Positions 22,389 through 30,833 of a DNA stretch of 64,000 nt are shown piece after piece. This DNA is from Burkholderiales bacterium PBB6 (GTDB lineage: Bacteria; Pseudomonadota; Gammaproteobacteria; Burkholderiales; Burkholderiaceae_C), in contig NKIH01000005.1 in NCBI GenBank assembly GCA_002255925.1, positions 1 to 64,000 of the forward strand, read 5' to 3'. Positions within the stretch are counted from its first letter, which is position 1. Each line of letters starts with the position of its first letter. The notes under the pieces are model-generated. The model worked only from the letters and a program-made list of their open reading frames with translations. It searched no databases and was not told the origin of the DNA. The translations under genes and the position numbers were made by a program.

Positions 22389-24707
22389 ATGCGCCCTGCC
22401 CTGCTGACCCGCCACCTTCGCCCCGCCACCCTGCTGGCCCTGGGCTCAGCCACCTTGTTGTTGGCCGCCTGTGGCGGCGGGAGCCAGGACAGCACCGTCT
22501 CGGCCGCCGGCAATACGGTGACGGTGGCCGAGACGTCCGCCGACCGGGCCGCAGCCGAAGCCGCACGCACCCAGAGCGTCAACCCGACTTTCCACATGGC
22601 GCCGCTGGTGCCAGTGCAGCCCGATGACATCGACGCCGACGGCGCCGAGAGCAGTGCCCTGCGCGCACCGCAGCAGCACCTGCTCAGCCCTGAAGCCGCA
22701 CGCGTCAGCACGCTGCGCCTGACGCCCGACGAGCTGACCGACGCGCTCGGCCGCTCACGCGCGCTCGGCGCCTCGGCGCTGGCCACCACCCCTAAGGTCA
22801 ACACGGTCTACACCCCGGCACAGATCCGCGCGGCCTACGGCCTGCCGGCGCTCACGGCTACCGCCGCCGAGCTGGGTGCAGGCCAGACGATCTACATCGT
22901 CGATGCCTACAACGACCCGAAGATCGAAGCCGAGCTCGCCGCCTTCAACACCAAGTTCGGCCTGCCGGTCTGCACCAACGTGGCGATTGCCGCCAATGCC
23001 ACGCTGCCACTGGCAGCCGCGCCCACCACGGGCTGCACCTTCTCGAAGGTGTATGCCACCGCGGCCGGCAAGATGACGGCCACCGCCCCGGCCTACAACG
23101 CCGGCTGGGCGGGTGAAATTGCGCTCGACGTGCAATGGGCGCATGCCATCGCCCCGAAGGCGCGCATCGTGCTGATCGAGGCGGCCAGCGCCAACAACAA
23201 CGACTTGCTGGGCGCCGTGCAACTGGCCAACGCGATGGGCCCGGGCGTGGTGTCGATGAGCTTCGGCGGCGCCGAATCGAGCTACACGAGCACCTGGGAC
23301 TCGGCCTTCGGTGGCAGCGGCATGAGCTACGTCGCCTCCACCGGCGATTCGGGCTACGAGGCGAACTGGCCCGCGGTCTCCAGCAAGGTGCTGGCGGTGG
23401 GGGGCACCTCGCTGAGCTATGACGGCACCACGGCCCGCAGCGAAGCCGCCTGGTCGGGCGCGGGTGGCGGCCTGAGCGCCTATGTGGCGATGCCTTCCTA
23501 CCAGTCTGGCGTCACCATCCCGGGGCAAACCGCCACCAAGATGCGCGGCGTGGCCGACGTCAGCTTCAATGCCGACCCGAACACCGGCCAGTACACGGCC
23601 ATCATGTCGCCCACGGCCACCAGCGCCACCTTCTACTCTTACGGCGGCACCAGCGTGGCAGCGCCGCAATGGGCGGGCCTGCTGGCCGTGGCCAATGCCA
23701 AGCGCGCCGCCGCCGGCAAGGGCACCCTGGGCCAGGTGAACACCGCGCTCTACACCGGCATTGCCGCCAATGCCAGCACCTACGCCAGCGCCTTCTATGA
23801 CGTGAACACCGGCAACAACGGCGGTTGCGCAGCCTGCTCGGCACGCACCGGCTTTGATGCGCCGACCGGCCTGGGCACGCCACAAGCCGCCGCGCTGCTG
23901 GCGCAGTTGAGTGGCGCCGCCGTGCCCACGCCGCCGCTGCCGGCCGCCACCCTGCCCACCGGCCGGGCCGCCACCGCCTGGACGGCCACCTGGGCCGCGA
24001 CAGACAGCCTGGGCAACCCGCTGACGTACACCATCAGCGGCGCGCCCGCCGGCCTCACCGCCACCACGGGCGGCGTGCTGAACTGGGCCACCCCGGTGGC
24101 GGGCACTTACAGCTTCAAGGTCACGGTCACGTCCAGCAGCGGCCAGCAGGTGAACGGCACGGTCAGCCTGGTCATCAACAAGGTGACCGCAGCGCCGGTG
24201 TTCGTCAGCGTCAATGCCAACGCCAGCACCGGCGTGGCCTTCACATTGCAACTCAAGGGCACCAGCGCGGCAGGCCTGGCCCTGAGCTATGCGCTGGGCA
24301 CCAATGCCCCCAGCGGCATGACGATGAGCGCCACCGGCCTGATCAGCTGGCCCAATCCGGTCGGCGGCACCTACACCACACTGGTGCGGGTGAGCGACAC
24401 CAACGGCGGTGTGACTGAAGGCACCGTGACCATCACGGTCACCACGCCCAACCGCGCCCCGGTGCTGCCCACGGCCAGCGTGACCGTGCCGATCGGTGTG
24501 TCGTGGACGCTGCGCGTGGTCGGGGTCGACCCGGACGGCGACGCCATCACCTACAGCGCCACCGGCATGCCCTCGGGCATGACGATCAGCACCACCGGTG
24601 AAGTGAAGTGGGCCAAGACCGTGAAGGGCAGCTACAAGGTGACGGTAGCGGGCAAGGACGCCCGCGGCCTGAGCGGCTCCGGTGTCATCTCGATCACGGT
24701 GAAGTGA
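22389..24707 (+). CDS. S53 (sedolisin) serine peptidase lipoprotein with Ig-like repeats
   Basis: A 772-residue exported acid-type peptidase. A lipoprotein signal ends LLLAAC with lipidated C28. The catalytic domain spans about residues 135-520, with E243 and D247 (GEIALDVQW), D320 (STGDSGYE) and nucleophile S422 (GGTSVAAPQWAG), the complete sedolisin set. The region before it is only about 105 residues, shorter than a usual pro-kumamolisin propeptide. The C-terminal 240 residues form about three putative-Ig (cadherin-like) repeats, each with a GMTMS/GLTAT...G.L.W motif. ATG 22389 places the signal correctly. Likely degrades extracellular protein at the cell surface. Confidence 0.92.
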   Translation: MRPALLTRHLRPATLLALGSATLLLAACGGGSQDSTVSAAGNTVTVAETSADRAAAEAARTQSVNPTFHMAPLVPVQPDDIDADGAESSALRAPQQHLLSPEAARVSTLRLTPDELTDALGRSRALGASALATTPKVNTVYTPAQIRAAYGLPALTATAAELGAGQTIYIVDAYNDPKIEAELAAFNTKFGLPVCTNVAIAANATLPLAAAPTTGCTFSKVYATAAGKMTATAPAYNAGWAGEIALDVQWAHAIAPKARIVLIEAASANNNDLLGAVQLANAMGPGVVSMSFGGAESSYTSTWDSAFGGSGMSYVASTGDSGYEANWPAVSSKVLAVGGTSLSYDGTTARSEAAWSGAGGGLSAYVAMPSYQSGVTIPGQTATKMRGVADVSFNADPNTGQYTAIMSPTATSATFYSYGGTSVAAPQWAGLLAVANAKRAAAGKGTLGQVNTALYTGIAANASTYASAFYDVNTGNNGGCAACSARTGFDAPTGLGTPQAAALLAQLSGAAVPTPPLPAATLPTGRAATAWTATWAATDSLGNPLTYTISGAPAGLTATTGGVLNWATPVAGTYSFKVTVTSSSGQQVNGTVSLVINKVTAAPVFVSVNANASTGVAFTLQLKGTSAAGLALSYALGTNAPSGMTMSATGLISWPNPVGGTYTTLVRVSDTNGGVTEGTVTITVTTPNRAPVLPTASVTVPIGVSWTLRVVGVDPDGDAITYSATGMPSGMTISTTGEVKWAKTVKGSYKVTVAGKDARGLSGSGVISITVK

Positions 24708-24727
24708 TCAACACAGAGGCGCGCCCG

Positions 24728-25123
24728 TCAGGTCTTGGGCTTGACGAGCGTGACCTCGAACTCGGTGCCCGACGGGTGCCGGAAGACGATCTTCTTGGGC
24801 TCGCCCGGCACGAAGTTCATGTGCGGGCGCAGTGACAGCGCATTGCCACCCGGCACCTGCTGGCCCTCAACGCGAACAATCTGATCGCCCGCCAGCACGC
24901 CGGCAGCTTCCGCCTGCGAGCCCGGCTTCACCTCGCTCACCACGACCTTGGCCACGGTGAGGCCCAGCAGGCCCTCCGTCTCGACCTTCAGCGCCATGCC
25001 GATGCCGGGCTTGGCCGGCGCATTGGCAGCGTCCTGAGACTCTGCCCGGGCAACACCCGCGCCGAACGCGATCAGAGCAGCCAGGACAACATGGGCGGCA
25101 GGCCGACGGTGGTTTGATTTCAT
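24728..25123 (-). CDS. Secreted single-PDZ-domain protein
   Basis: A 131-residue protein with a Sec signal peptide (HVVLAALIAFGAGVARA) and one PDZ domain (about residues 45-128). The carboxylate-binding loop is represented by EGLLGLTVAKVVV, and VLAGDQIVRVEGQQV is the usual second motif. There is no protease domain. Possibly a periplasmic adaptor that recognises protein C-termini. The ATG at 25123 was chosen because it gives the signal peptide; the frame extends upstream without evidence. Convergent with the S53 peptidase gene (20 bases apart). Confidence 0.82.
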   Translation of the reverse strand: MKSNHRRPAAHVVLAALIAFGAGVARAESQDAANAPAKPGIGMALKVETEGLLGLTVAKVVVSEVKPGSQAEAAGVLAGDQIVRVEGQQVPGGNALSLRPHMNFVPGEPKKIVFRHPSGTEFEVTLVKPKT

Positions 25124-25175
25124 GCGGTGCGCGTGGCCAGCAAAGGCCCGCTGACGGGGTGGAGGAGCCCGCAGC

Positions 25176-25595
25176 TTAACCGTGCTGACCGGTGGCCGGT
25201 TTGCCGCGTGTCTTGGCGGGCTGGCGGCAGAGCTCGGCTTCGCGCGCAGCGGTGATGATCTCCCGATCGTCGCGCTGGTCAAACAAGGCCTCGCGCACCT
25301 CGGGCCGGGCCTCGTAGGTGCGCATCAGGCGCACCCAGGTGGAAAGCAGGTTCGGGCAGGTCTCGCAGACGGCCGCCTCGATCTCGCGGCGCCGGGCAGC
25401 GTCGTAGCCTTCCTCGCCGCGCCAGTGCTCGCAGGCTTCGCGGCGTTCCAGGTAGGCACGAACGTCTTTTGGCAAGGCCGGGCCGGCGCCGGGCTCACCG
25501 TGGTGGCTGGCCAGCGCAGCCAGCGGCAGCGCCATCAGGCCCGCCGCGGCGGATGCAACGGCAACGCGCAAAGCCCGGCCAGCCCGTGGGCTCAC
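25176..25595 (-). CDS. Small secreted Cys protein, conserved hypothetical
   Basis: A 139-residue protein with a signal peptide (VASAAAGLMALPLAALA) and a mature helical domain containing LERREACEHWRGEEGYDAAR and VCETCPNLLS. The RRxxCxHWxGEExYD pattern is shared, as I remember it, by many uncharacterised proteobacterial proteins. Four Cys could make two disulfides. The GTG at 25595 overlaps the DUF3297 stop by 4 bases (GTGA), so it is coupled to that gene. Function unknown. Confidence 0.75.
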   Translation of the reverse strand: MSPRAGRALRVAVASAAAGLMALPLAALASHHGEPGAGPALPKDVRAYLERREACEHWRGEEGYDAARRREIEAAVCETCPNLLSTWVRLMRTYEARPEVREALFDQRDDREIITAAREAELCRQPAKTRGKPATGQHG

Positions 25596-25882
25596 AGGTA
25601 GAAGGCCTCGACCTTGCCCTTGATCTTGACGGTCAGCGGACGGCCCCTGCGGTCGACCGACTTGCCCACCGGCACCTTGATCCAGCCTTCGCTGATGCAG
25701 TATTCCTCGACGTCAAAGCGCTGCTTGTCGTTGAAGCGGATGCCGATGTCGTGCTCGAAGATGGCGGCCACATGGAAGGGGCTGCGCGGGTCCACCGACA
25801 GGTGATCGGGCAGATCGGGGCGGGCGGCTGCGGGCGCGGCTGCAGCGTTGGTGGTGTCGGGTGCGTTGTTGGTGTCGGTCAT
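25592..25882 (-). CDS. DUF3297-family protein
   Basis: A 96-residue soluble protein. After an Ala/Asn-rich start, the family core is intact: DHLSVDPRSPFHVAAIFEHD, GIRFND, EEYCISEGW and a C-terminal LTVKIKGKVEAFY. DUF3297 proteins are small, widespread and uncharacterised. ATG 25882 (MTDTNN) matches the usual family start; the frame is open 9 codons further. It lies 27 bases after the YebC gene and overlaps the next gene by 4 bases. Confidence 0.88.
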   Translation of the reverse strand: MTDTNNAPDTTNAAAAPAAARPDLPDHLSVDPRSPFHVAAIFEHDIGIRFNDKQRFDVEEYCISEGWIKVPVGKSVDRRGRPLTVKIKGKVEAFYL

Positions 25883-25909
25883 GGTCGAATTCAAAGGGGG
25901 TTGGGCCAA

Positions 25910-26620
25910 TCAGCCTTGCAGGCCGGCGAACACGTTCTGCACGTCTTCGTTGGCGTCCAGCGCAGCCAGGAAGGTTTCCACCTCCTCCAGCTGCTCGGCA
26001 TTCAGGGTGGAAGCATCCACCGGGTTCTTCGGGCGGTAGCCCAGCTTGGCCGACAGCACGGTGAAGCCCTGTCCCTGCAGCGCGCGGCTCACCAGGTCCA
26101 GGTCGGTCGGGTCGGTCAGGAAGAGCGTGGCGCCGTCGTCGGCGGGCTCGAAATCCTGGGCGCCGGCTTCGATGGCGGCGACTTCCGGGTCCGCGCCCGG
26201 GGCGGTGGGCTCGGCTTCGATGAGGCCGACGTGGTCAAAGTCCCACGACACCGAACCCGACGTGCCCAGCTGCCCCTTGCGGAACAGCACGCGCATCTCG
26301 GAAGCCGCGCGGTTCACGTTGTCGGTCAGACACTCCACCATCACCGGCACGCGGTGCGGCGCAAAACCTTCGTAGACGGCGTGCTCGAAGTGCACCGCCT
26401 CGCCAGTCAGGCCAGCGCCCTTCTTGATGGCGCGCTCCAGCGTGTCCTTGGGCATCGACACCTTGCGGGCCTGTTCCACCACCAGACGCAGACGCGAATT
26501 GGCAGCTGGGTCAGCGCCGTGACGGGCGGCGATCATGATGTCCTTGGCGAGTTTGCCGAACAGACGACCCTTGGCGTTGGCGGCCAGGTCCTTGTGCTTT
26601 GCTTTCCACTGCGCGCCCAT
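25910..26620 (-). CDS. YebC/PmpR-family protein
   Basis: A 236-residue protein, full length for the family. The signature [21 protein letters not shown]...[11 protein letters not shown] is closest to the YeeN-type branch, which begins MGAQWK rather than MAGHSKW. SKP-type loops are replaced by [17 protein letters not shown]. YebC proteins were described as transcriptional regulators and more recently as ribosome-associated translation factors; which applies here is unknown. It heads a small leftward group with DUF3297 and the secreted Cys protein. Confidence 0.93.
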   Translation of the reverse strand: MGAQWKAKHKDLAANAKGRLFGKLAKDIMIAARHGADPAANSRLRLVVEQARKVSMPKDTLERAIKKGAGLTGEAVHFEHAVYEGFAPHRVPVMVECLTDNVNRAASEMRVLFRKGQLGTSGSVSWDFDHVGLIEAEPTAPGADPEVAAIEAGAQDFEPADDGATLFLTDPTDLDLVSRALQGQGFTVLSAKLGYRPKNPVDASTLNAEQLEEVETFLAALDANEDVQNVFAGLQG

Positions 26621-26721
26621 GGCTGCCGCTTCCTTGTGTACGTGCCCCCGGCCCTTGGCGACGTGCCGGGTCAGGGGTGGCGGATTTTATGCGGCAAGGC
26701 GGGCCGCCGGGCGCACAGTGA

Positions 26722-27990
26722 TCAGGGCGCGGCCGCGCCGGCCATCAGGGCGTCCAGCGCCTGCTGGTCTTTCACGGTGTTCAGCGTGCGGTCGATCAGG
26801 CTGCCGGTGTCCCAGTAGAACGGCACCAGGCCATGGGCCAGCGCGCGCTGGGTCACCACCTTGAAGTAAGCAGCGCGGCTGGCCAGATGCAACTGCAGCG
26901 CCTCGCCAGTCAGCTCGGTGCGGCTGACGGCGCCGAACTCGCCCACGATCACCGGGATGCCCTTGTCGACGAAGCGCTGCTTCATCAGGCCAAACATCTC
27001 GTCAACGGTGGCTTCCTCGCCCCAGGTCGGGTTGTGGGCCGTGTCGGTGGCTGAATGGTTGCCGGCGCCCCAGTAGTAGAAAGCGTTGCCCCAGCTTTCG
27101 TCCTTGAGCTGGCCTGCAAAGCCCCAGGGCGTGTAGTAGTGCACCTCGGCCATCAGGCGGCCGGCCACGGTGTCGGTGGGCCAGCCGGTCATCAGGGTGC
27201 TGGTGAGCTGCACATCGGTGCTCGGCCCCTGCACGATGAGCGTGCGCCAGGCGTTGCGGCCGCCGGTGGCGCGCACCGCATCGATGAAGGTCTGGTGATA
27301 GCGCATCAGCACGGCCATCTGTTCCGCCGTCTTCACGTTCGGCTCATTGGCGCCGGCGAACATCAGGCGGCCATCCACGTCCCGCAGGTGGGTGGCGATC
27401 TGCTGCCAGAAGGCGCGCTGCTTGTCGACGTTGGCGGCCTGGCGCTCAGGCGTGACGTTCTCTTCCAGCCAGCCACCGTCCCAGTGGATGTTGACGATGA
27501 CGCGCAGGTCAGCGTCGATGCACCAGCCCACCACCTCCTTCACACGGTCGAGCCAGGCAGCGTCGATCTTCGCGGTGGTGGCATCGGCGTACTGGTCCCA
27601 CGAAACGGGCAGGCGGATGGCGGTGAAGCCGGCGGCCTTGGTGGCCAGCACGAACTCGCGGGTGATCTTCGGATTGCCCCAGGAGGTTTCCGACTTGCCG
27701 CCCACCGCCTCCAGCGTGTTGCCGATGTTCAGGCCGATGCGAATCTTCGGTGCGATCTGCACGGCGGTGTCGGCCATGCCGGTGGCGTCTGCGGCCAGCG
27801 GGCGGGTGTTGTAGTCGGGGTAGCGGCTGGTGATGGATCCACCACCACTTGAGCCAGCGCCTGAACTGCCCCCTGAGCTGCCCCCGGCGGCTGTGGCGGA
27901 ATCGGCGCCCCCGGAGCCGCAGCTGGTCAGCACTGCGGCGAGAAGCAAGGGCAGAAGGCGGGCATGGCGCCAGAGTGAAGACATCAACAT
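26722..27990 (-). CDS. GH5 glycoside hydrolase, lipoprotein
   Basis: A 422-residue surface enzyme with a lipoprotein signal (LLLAAVLTSC, C24) and a Gly/Ser linker to residue about 55. The GH5 barrel then carries the family landmarks: GLNIGNTLEA, AIRLPVSWDQY, VIVNIHWDGGW, acid/base E216 (FAGANEPNV), HYYTPWGFAG and nucleophile E351 (VIVGEFGAV). Likely an endo-beta-glucanase or related hemicellulase. It is 50% shorter in accessory parts than its tandem paralogue and lacks a binding module. An in-frame ATG at 27984 is an equally possible start. Confidence 0.92.
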   Translation of the reverse strand: MLMSSLWRHARLLPLLLAAVLTSCGSGGADSATAAGGSSGGSSGAGSSGGGSITSRYPDYNTRPLAADATGMADTAVQIAPKIRIGLNIGNTLEAVGGKSETSWGNPKITREFVLATKAAGFTAIRLPVSWDQYADATTAKIDAAWLDRVKEVVGWCIDADLRVIVNIHWDGGWLEENVTPERQAANVDKQRAFWQQIATHLRDVDGRLMFAGANEPNVKTAEQMAVLMRYHQTFIDAVRATGGRNAWRTLIVQGPSTDVQLTSTLMTGWPTDTVAGRLMAEVHYYTPWGFAGQLKDESWGNAFYYWGAGNHSATDTAHNPTWGEEATVDEMFGLMKQRFVDKGIPVIVGEFGAVSRTELTGEALQLHLASRAAYFKVVTQRALAHGLVPFYWDTGSLIDRTLNTVKDQQALDALMAGAAAP

Positions 27991-28091
27991 CGGGGCAGTG
28001 AAAGATCAGGAAGCGGAGGGGAAAGGGTCAGCAGCGGAAAGGGTCGGCGCAATGACCCGGGTGGCGCACGAGGCAGCCGCCCGGGTCACGG

Positions 28092-29474
28092 TCACTTCGC
28101 TGCGTTCACGATGGCGTTGGTGATCGCCGGGAAGGCGTTCGCGCCGGAAGAGCGCACGAACAGGCCGGTGCCGTGGTTGTCGGTGGCGCCGGCGTCCCAG
28201 TACATCGGCACCATGCCGTGCAGCCAGGCGGAGCGGGCCACGTACTGGTTCCAGGCGGTGCGGTAGGCCTCGGCACCGCTGTACTCGGTGCGACGGATGG
28301 CGCCGAACTCACCGAGGATGACGGCCACGCCGTTGTCCACGAAACGCGACTTCATGCGCTGGAACTGGGCGTCCACGAAGGCCTCGTTGGCCCAGGTTTC
28401 GGTGTTGGCCGCGCTGGTGGCGCCAGCGCCCCATTGCCAGATGCTGCTGTCGGCGTTGAGCGTGAAGTTGTAGGGGTCGTAGAAATGCACTTCCATCGAC
28501 AGTCGGCTGGCCACCGAATCGCTCGGCACGGTGGCGAAGCTCACCGTGTGGTCGATGTTGGTGTTGAAGCCCTGCACCACCAGATGGCGGGCCAGGTTGT
28601 TGCCACCCGTGGCGCGCACCGCGTTCACGAAGGTCTGGTTGAAGCTGTTCTGCACCGAGTAGTACTCGACCGTCGGCGTGCCGTAGTCGCCGTCCTTCAT
28701 CACCTCGTTGGTGCCGGCGAACAGCAATGTGTCGTCGTAGCCCTTGAAGTTGTTGGCGATCTGCGTCCAGAACTTGGTGAGGCGTGTGTTCACCGTGGCC
28801 TGCTGCGCGTAGGTGGGCTGCATCCAGCCGCCGTCCCAGTGCACGTTGATGACGGTGTAGAGGCCGGCTGTGCGGGCGTAGTTCACCACCTGGGTCACAC
28901 GCGCCATCCAGCTCGCGCTGATGTTGTCGTTGGCATCGGCGTACTGCTTCCAAGACACCGGAATGCGGATGCTCTTGAAGCCCGCGGCCTTGACGGCGTT
29001 GATCGTGGCCTGCGTGGTGGCCGGGTTGCCCCAGGCGGTTTCCCCGCCGATGGCCTCGAGCGAGTTGCCCAGGTTCCAGCCGGCGCCCATCAGGCGCGAG
29101 AGTTGCACCGAGGTCAGATCACGCATGCCGGCCACGGTAACGGTGAAGTTCTTGGTCGACTTCGCGCCGCAGGCATTGGTGTAGGTGGCCACGGCGGTGC
29201 AGCTGGCCTTGGCGGTCAGGCTCGATTCACGTGCGGTGCTGCTGGCACCGCAGCCCGACCACTTCCACGAGCCTCCGGTGTTGGGCTGCGGGCCGAAGGA
29301 CGCGGCGGTGCCGGCGGTGGTGGACGCAGCCGCCGTGGCGGTCCAGGCGCCGGTGCCCACCTTCACGTACGGCGTGATGGTGGTGGCGGTGCAGGTTTGC
29401 GCCTGGGCCTGCGGGGTGATGGACCAGCCGATGGCCGCAGCCAGCAGCGTCATGCTCGAAAAAGCCAGTTTCAT
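28092..29474 (-). CDS. GH5 glycoside hydrolase, secreted, with N-terminal Cys-rich domain
   Basis: A 460-residue secreted enzyme. The signal peptide (LLAAAIGWSITPQAQAQ) is followed by a roughly 95-residue Ser/Thr-rich beta domain with five Cys (SGCGASS, ASCTAVATYTNACGAKS). It resembles the Ig-like modules found on bacterial cellulases. The GH5 barrel has GWNLGNSLEA, SIRIPVSWKQY, VINVHWDGGW, acid/base E257 (FAGTNEVM) and nucleophile E389 (VILGEFGAI). Paralogue of the gene 101 bases downstream, so the pair probably acts on the same plant polysaccharide from free and tethered positions. Confidence 0.92.
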   Translation of the reverse strand: MKLAFSSMTLLAAAIGWSITPQAQAQTCTATTITPYVKVGTGAWTATAAASTTAGTAASFGPQPNTGGSWKWSGCGASSTARESSLTAKASCTAVATYTNACGAKSTKNFTVTVAGMRDLTSVQLSRLMGAGWNLGNSLEAIGGETAWGNPATTQATINAVKAAGFKSIRIPVSWKQYADANDNISASWMARVTQVVNYARTAGLYTVINVHWDGGWMQPTYAQQATVNTRLTKFWTQIANNFKGYDDTLLFAGTNEVMKDGDYGTPTVEYYSVQNSFNQTFVNAVRATGGNNLARHLVVQGFNTNIDHTVSFATVPSDSVASRLSMEVHFYDPYNFTLNADSSIWQWGAGATSAANTETWANEAFVDAQFQRMKSRFVDNGVAVILGEFGAIRRTEYSGAEAYRTAWNQYVARSAWLHGMVPMYWDAGATDNHGTGLFVRSSGANAFPAITNAIVNAAK

Positions 29475-29528
29475 GTTGTCTCCGTTTGTTGCGGCAGACG
29501 CCCGACATGCGTGGCCGGCGCCCTGACC

Positions 29529-29574
29529 GGTTCGTGTCACGACCGGTGCCGCAATTTAGTTCGCTCGATGAACT
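29529..29574. promoter_or_regulatory. Inverted repeats upstream of the secreted GH5 gene
   Basis: An imperfect 10-bp hairpin ACCGG-(T)-TCGTG / CACGA-CCGGT covers 29529-29550. AGTTC-N7-GAACT follows at 29558-29574 in an AT-rich stretch. The region lies between the HupE-like gene end (29633) and the GH5 start (29474), so it is the place for the GH5 promoter or an operator; no -35/-10 pair is convincing. Confidence 0.4.
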
Positions 29575-29632
29575 TACTAATGCGGGACAAACACTGATTT
29601 GGCGAACTTTCGAGTAAATCAGCCGGAGACCT

Positions 29633-30805
29633 TCAGGCCAGCCTTTCCACCAGCCAGAAACCGGCGGCAAAGCTGCCGGCCAACGCGCTCAGGCGTTGCA
29701 ACCAGCAGTACTGGCCAGGCGCCTTGGCGGCCACCAGCAGCAAGGCGGGCAGCACCAGGGCCACCAGCGCCAGCTGCATCAGCTCGATGCCGACGTTGAA
29801 CGCCAGCAAGGCCTGCGCGTGCTGCCAGGCCGTCAGGCCCGCGCCGCTGAGGCTGGCGGAAAACGCCAGGCCATGGATCAGCCCGAAACCCGCCGCCATC
29901 CACACCTCGCCGCGCGCCAACAGCGGCCGCCAGGCCTGCACGGCGGCCAGCAGCACGGTCAGGGCCACGGCCACCTCCACCGGCTGTGCGGGCACGCGCA
30001 GCACGCCGGTGCTGCCCAGCAGCAAGGTGATGGAGTGCCCCACGGTGAACGCACTCACCACCAGCGCGGCGCGGCGCAAGGCAGCCGCCACCGGCCGCGC
30101 CTCCCCCCAGCGGCCCGCCGAAGCGGTGAGCGGCGCCACCACCAGCAGCAGGAACAGGAACATCAGGTGGTCGGTGCCTTCAAGAATGTGCCGGGCGCCG
30201 TCCTGCAGCAGTCGCCACTGGCTGGCCCCTCTGGCAATGGCCTGCAGCGGCACGGGCAGCTGGGTGACTTCGCTGTTCAACTCACCCAGCGGCAGCGGCG
30301 CCCCACCCGCCAGGCCACCTTCCCAGTCATGGCGCAGGAAGACCTGCACCCGGTGGGTTTTCACTTCATGGGTGATGACATCCAGCAGCAGCATGAGGCG
30401 GCGGCGGTCAGCCCCCTCAGGTGCCACGAGCGCCATCTCCGCCACCAGCTCCGCGCTGCCGTCTTCGCCCTCGACATGCAGCCTGGGCCTCAGCACCGTC
30501 CAGCCGGCGCCTTCGCCCTGCAGCCCGCTGCGCGCACCCACGTGCTGCAGCAGGTACAGCGCCAGGTCGTCCGCATGGCTGGCCAGCACCGCCTGCGGGG
30601 CATCCGACAGTGACCGGCCGTAGGCCAGCTCCAGCCGATTCAGCGGCAGCTGCAGCGTGAGGTTCACGCCGGCCTCTGTCGTGTCAACCCACACCCGGCT
30701 CTCGGGCATCGGGTGCGCCATCGCATGCGCCCCCACCAGCACCAGCAGCACGAACAGCAGGCCCTCAGCCAGCCAGCGCAGGCGGTTTGCGAAACGCTGG
30801 CTCAT
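29633..30805 (-). CDS. HupE/UreJ-type membrane protein with periplasmic domain
   Basis: A 390-residue protein. After an N-terminal helix (GLLFVLLVLVGAHAMA) comes a periplasmic beta-rich domain of about 170 residues. The C-terminal half is a HupE/UreJ-2-type permease with six to seven helices and its metal-type motifs: GTDHLMFLFLLL, VGHSITLLL and GLIHGLAFSASL, each contributing His/Asp. HupE relatives are proposed nickel or cobalt permeases. It starts 28 bases after the DUF3500 lipoprotein gene, so the two likely form an operon. ATG 30805 is chosen because a membrane signal starts immediately after it. Confidence 0.88.
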   Translation of the reverse strand: MSQRFANRLRWLAEGLLFVLLVLVGAHAMAHPMPESRVWVDTTEAGVNLTLQLPLNRLELAYGRSLSDAPQAVLASHADDLALYLLQHVGARSGLQGEGAGWTVLRPRLHVEGEDGSAELVAEMALVAPEGADRRRLMLLLDVITHEVKTHRVQVFLRHDWEGGLAGGAPLPLGELNSEVTQLPVPLQAIARGASQWRLLQDGARHILEGTDHLMFLFLLLVVAPLTASAGRWGEARPVAAALRRAALVVSAFTVGHSITLLLGSTGVLRVPAQPVEVAVALTVLLAAVQAWRPLLARGEVWMAAGFGLIHGLAFSASLSGAGLTAWQHAQALLAFNVGIELMQLALVALVLPALLLVAAKAPGQYCWLQRLSALAGSFAAGFWLVERLA

Positions 30806-30833
30806 CGTTTGAGCCCGCTGGCCCGGCGCACGA

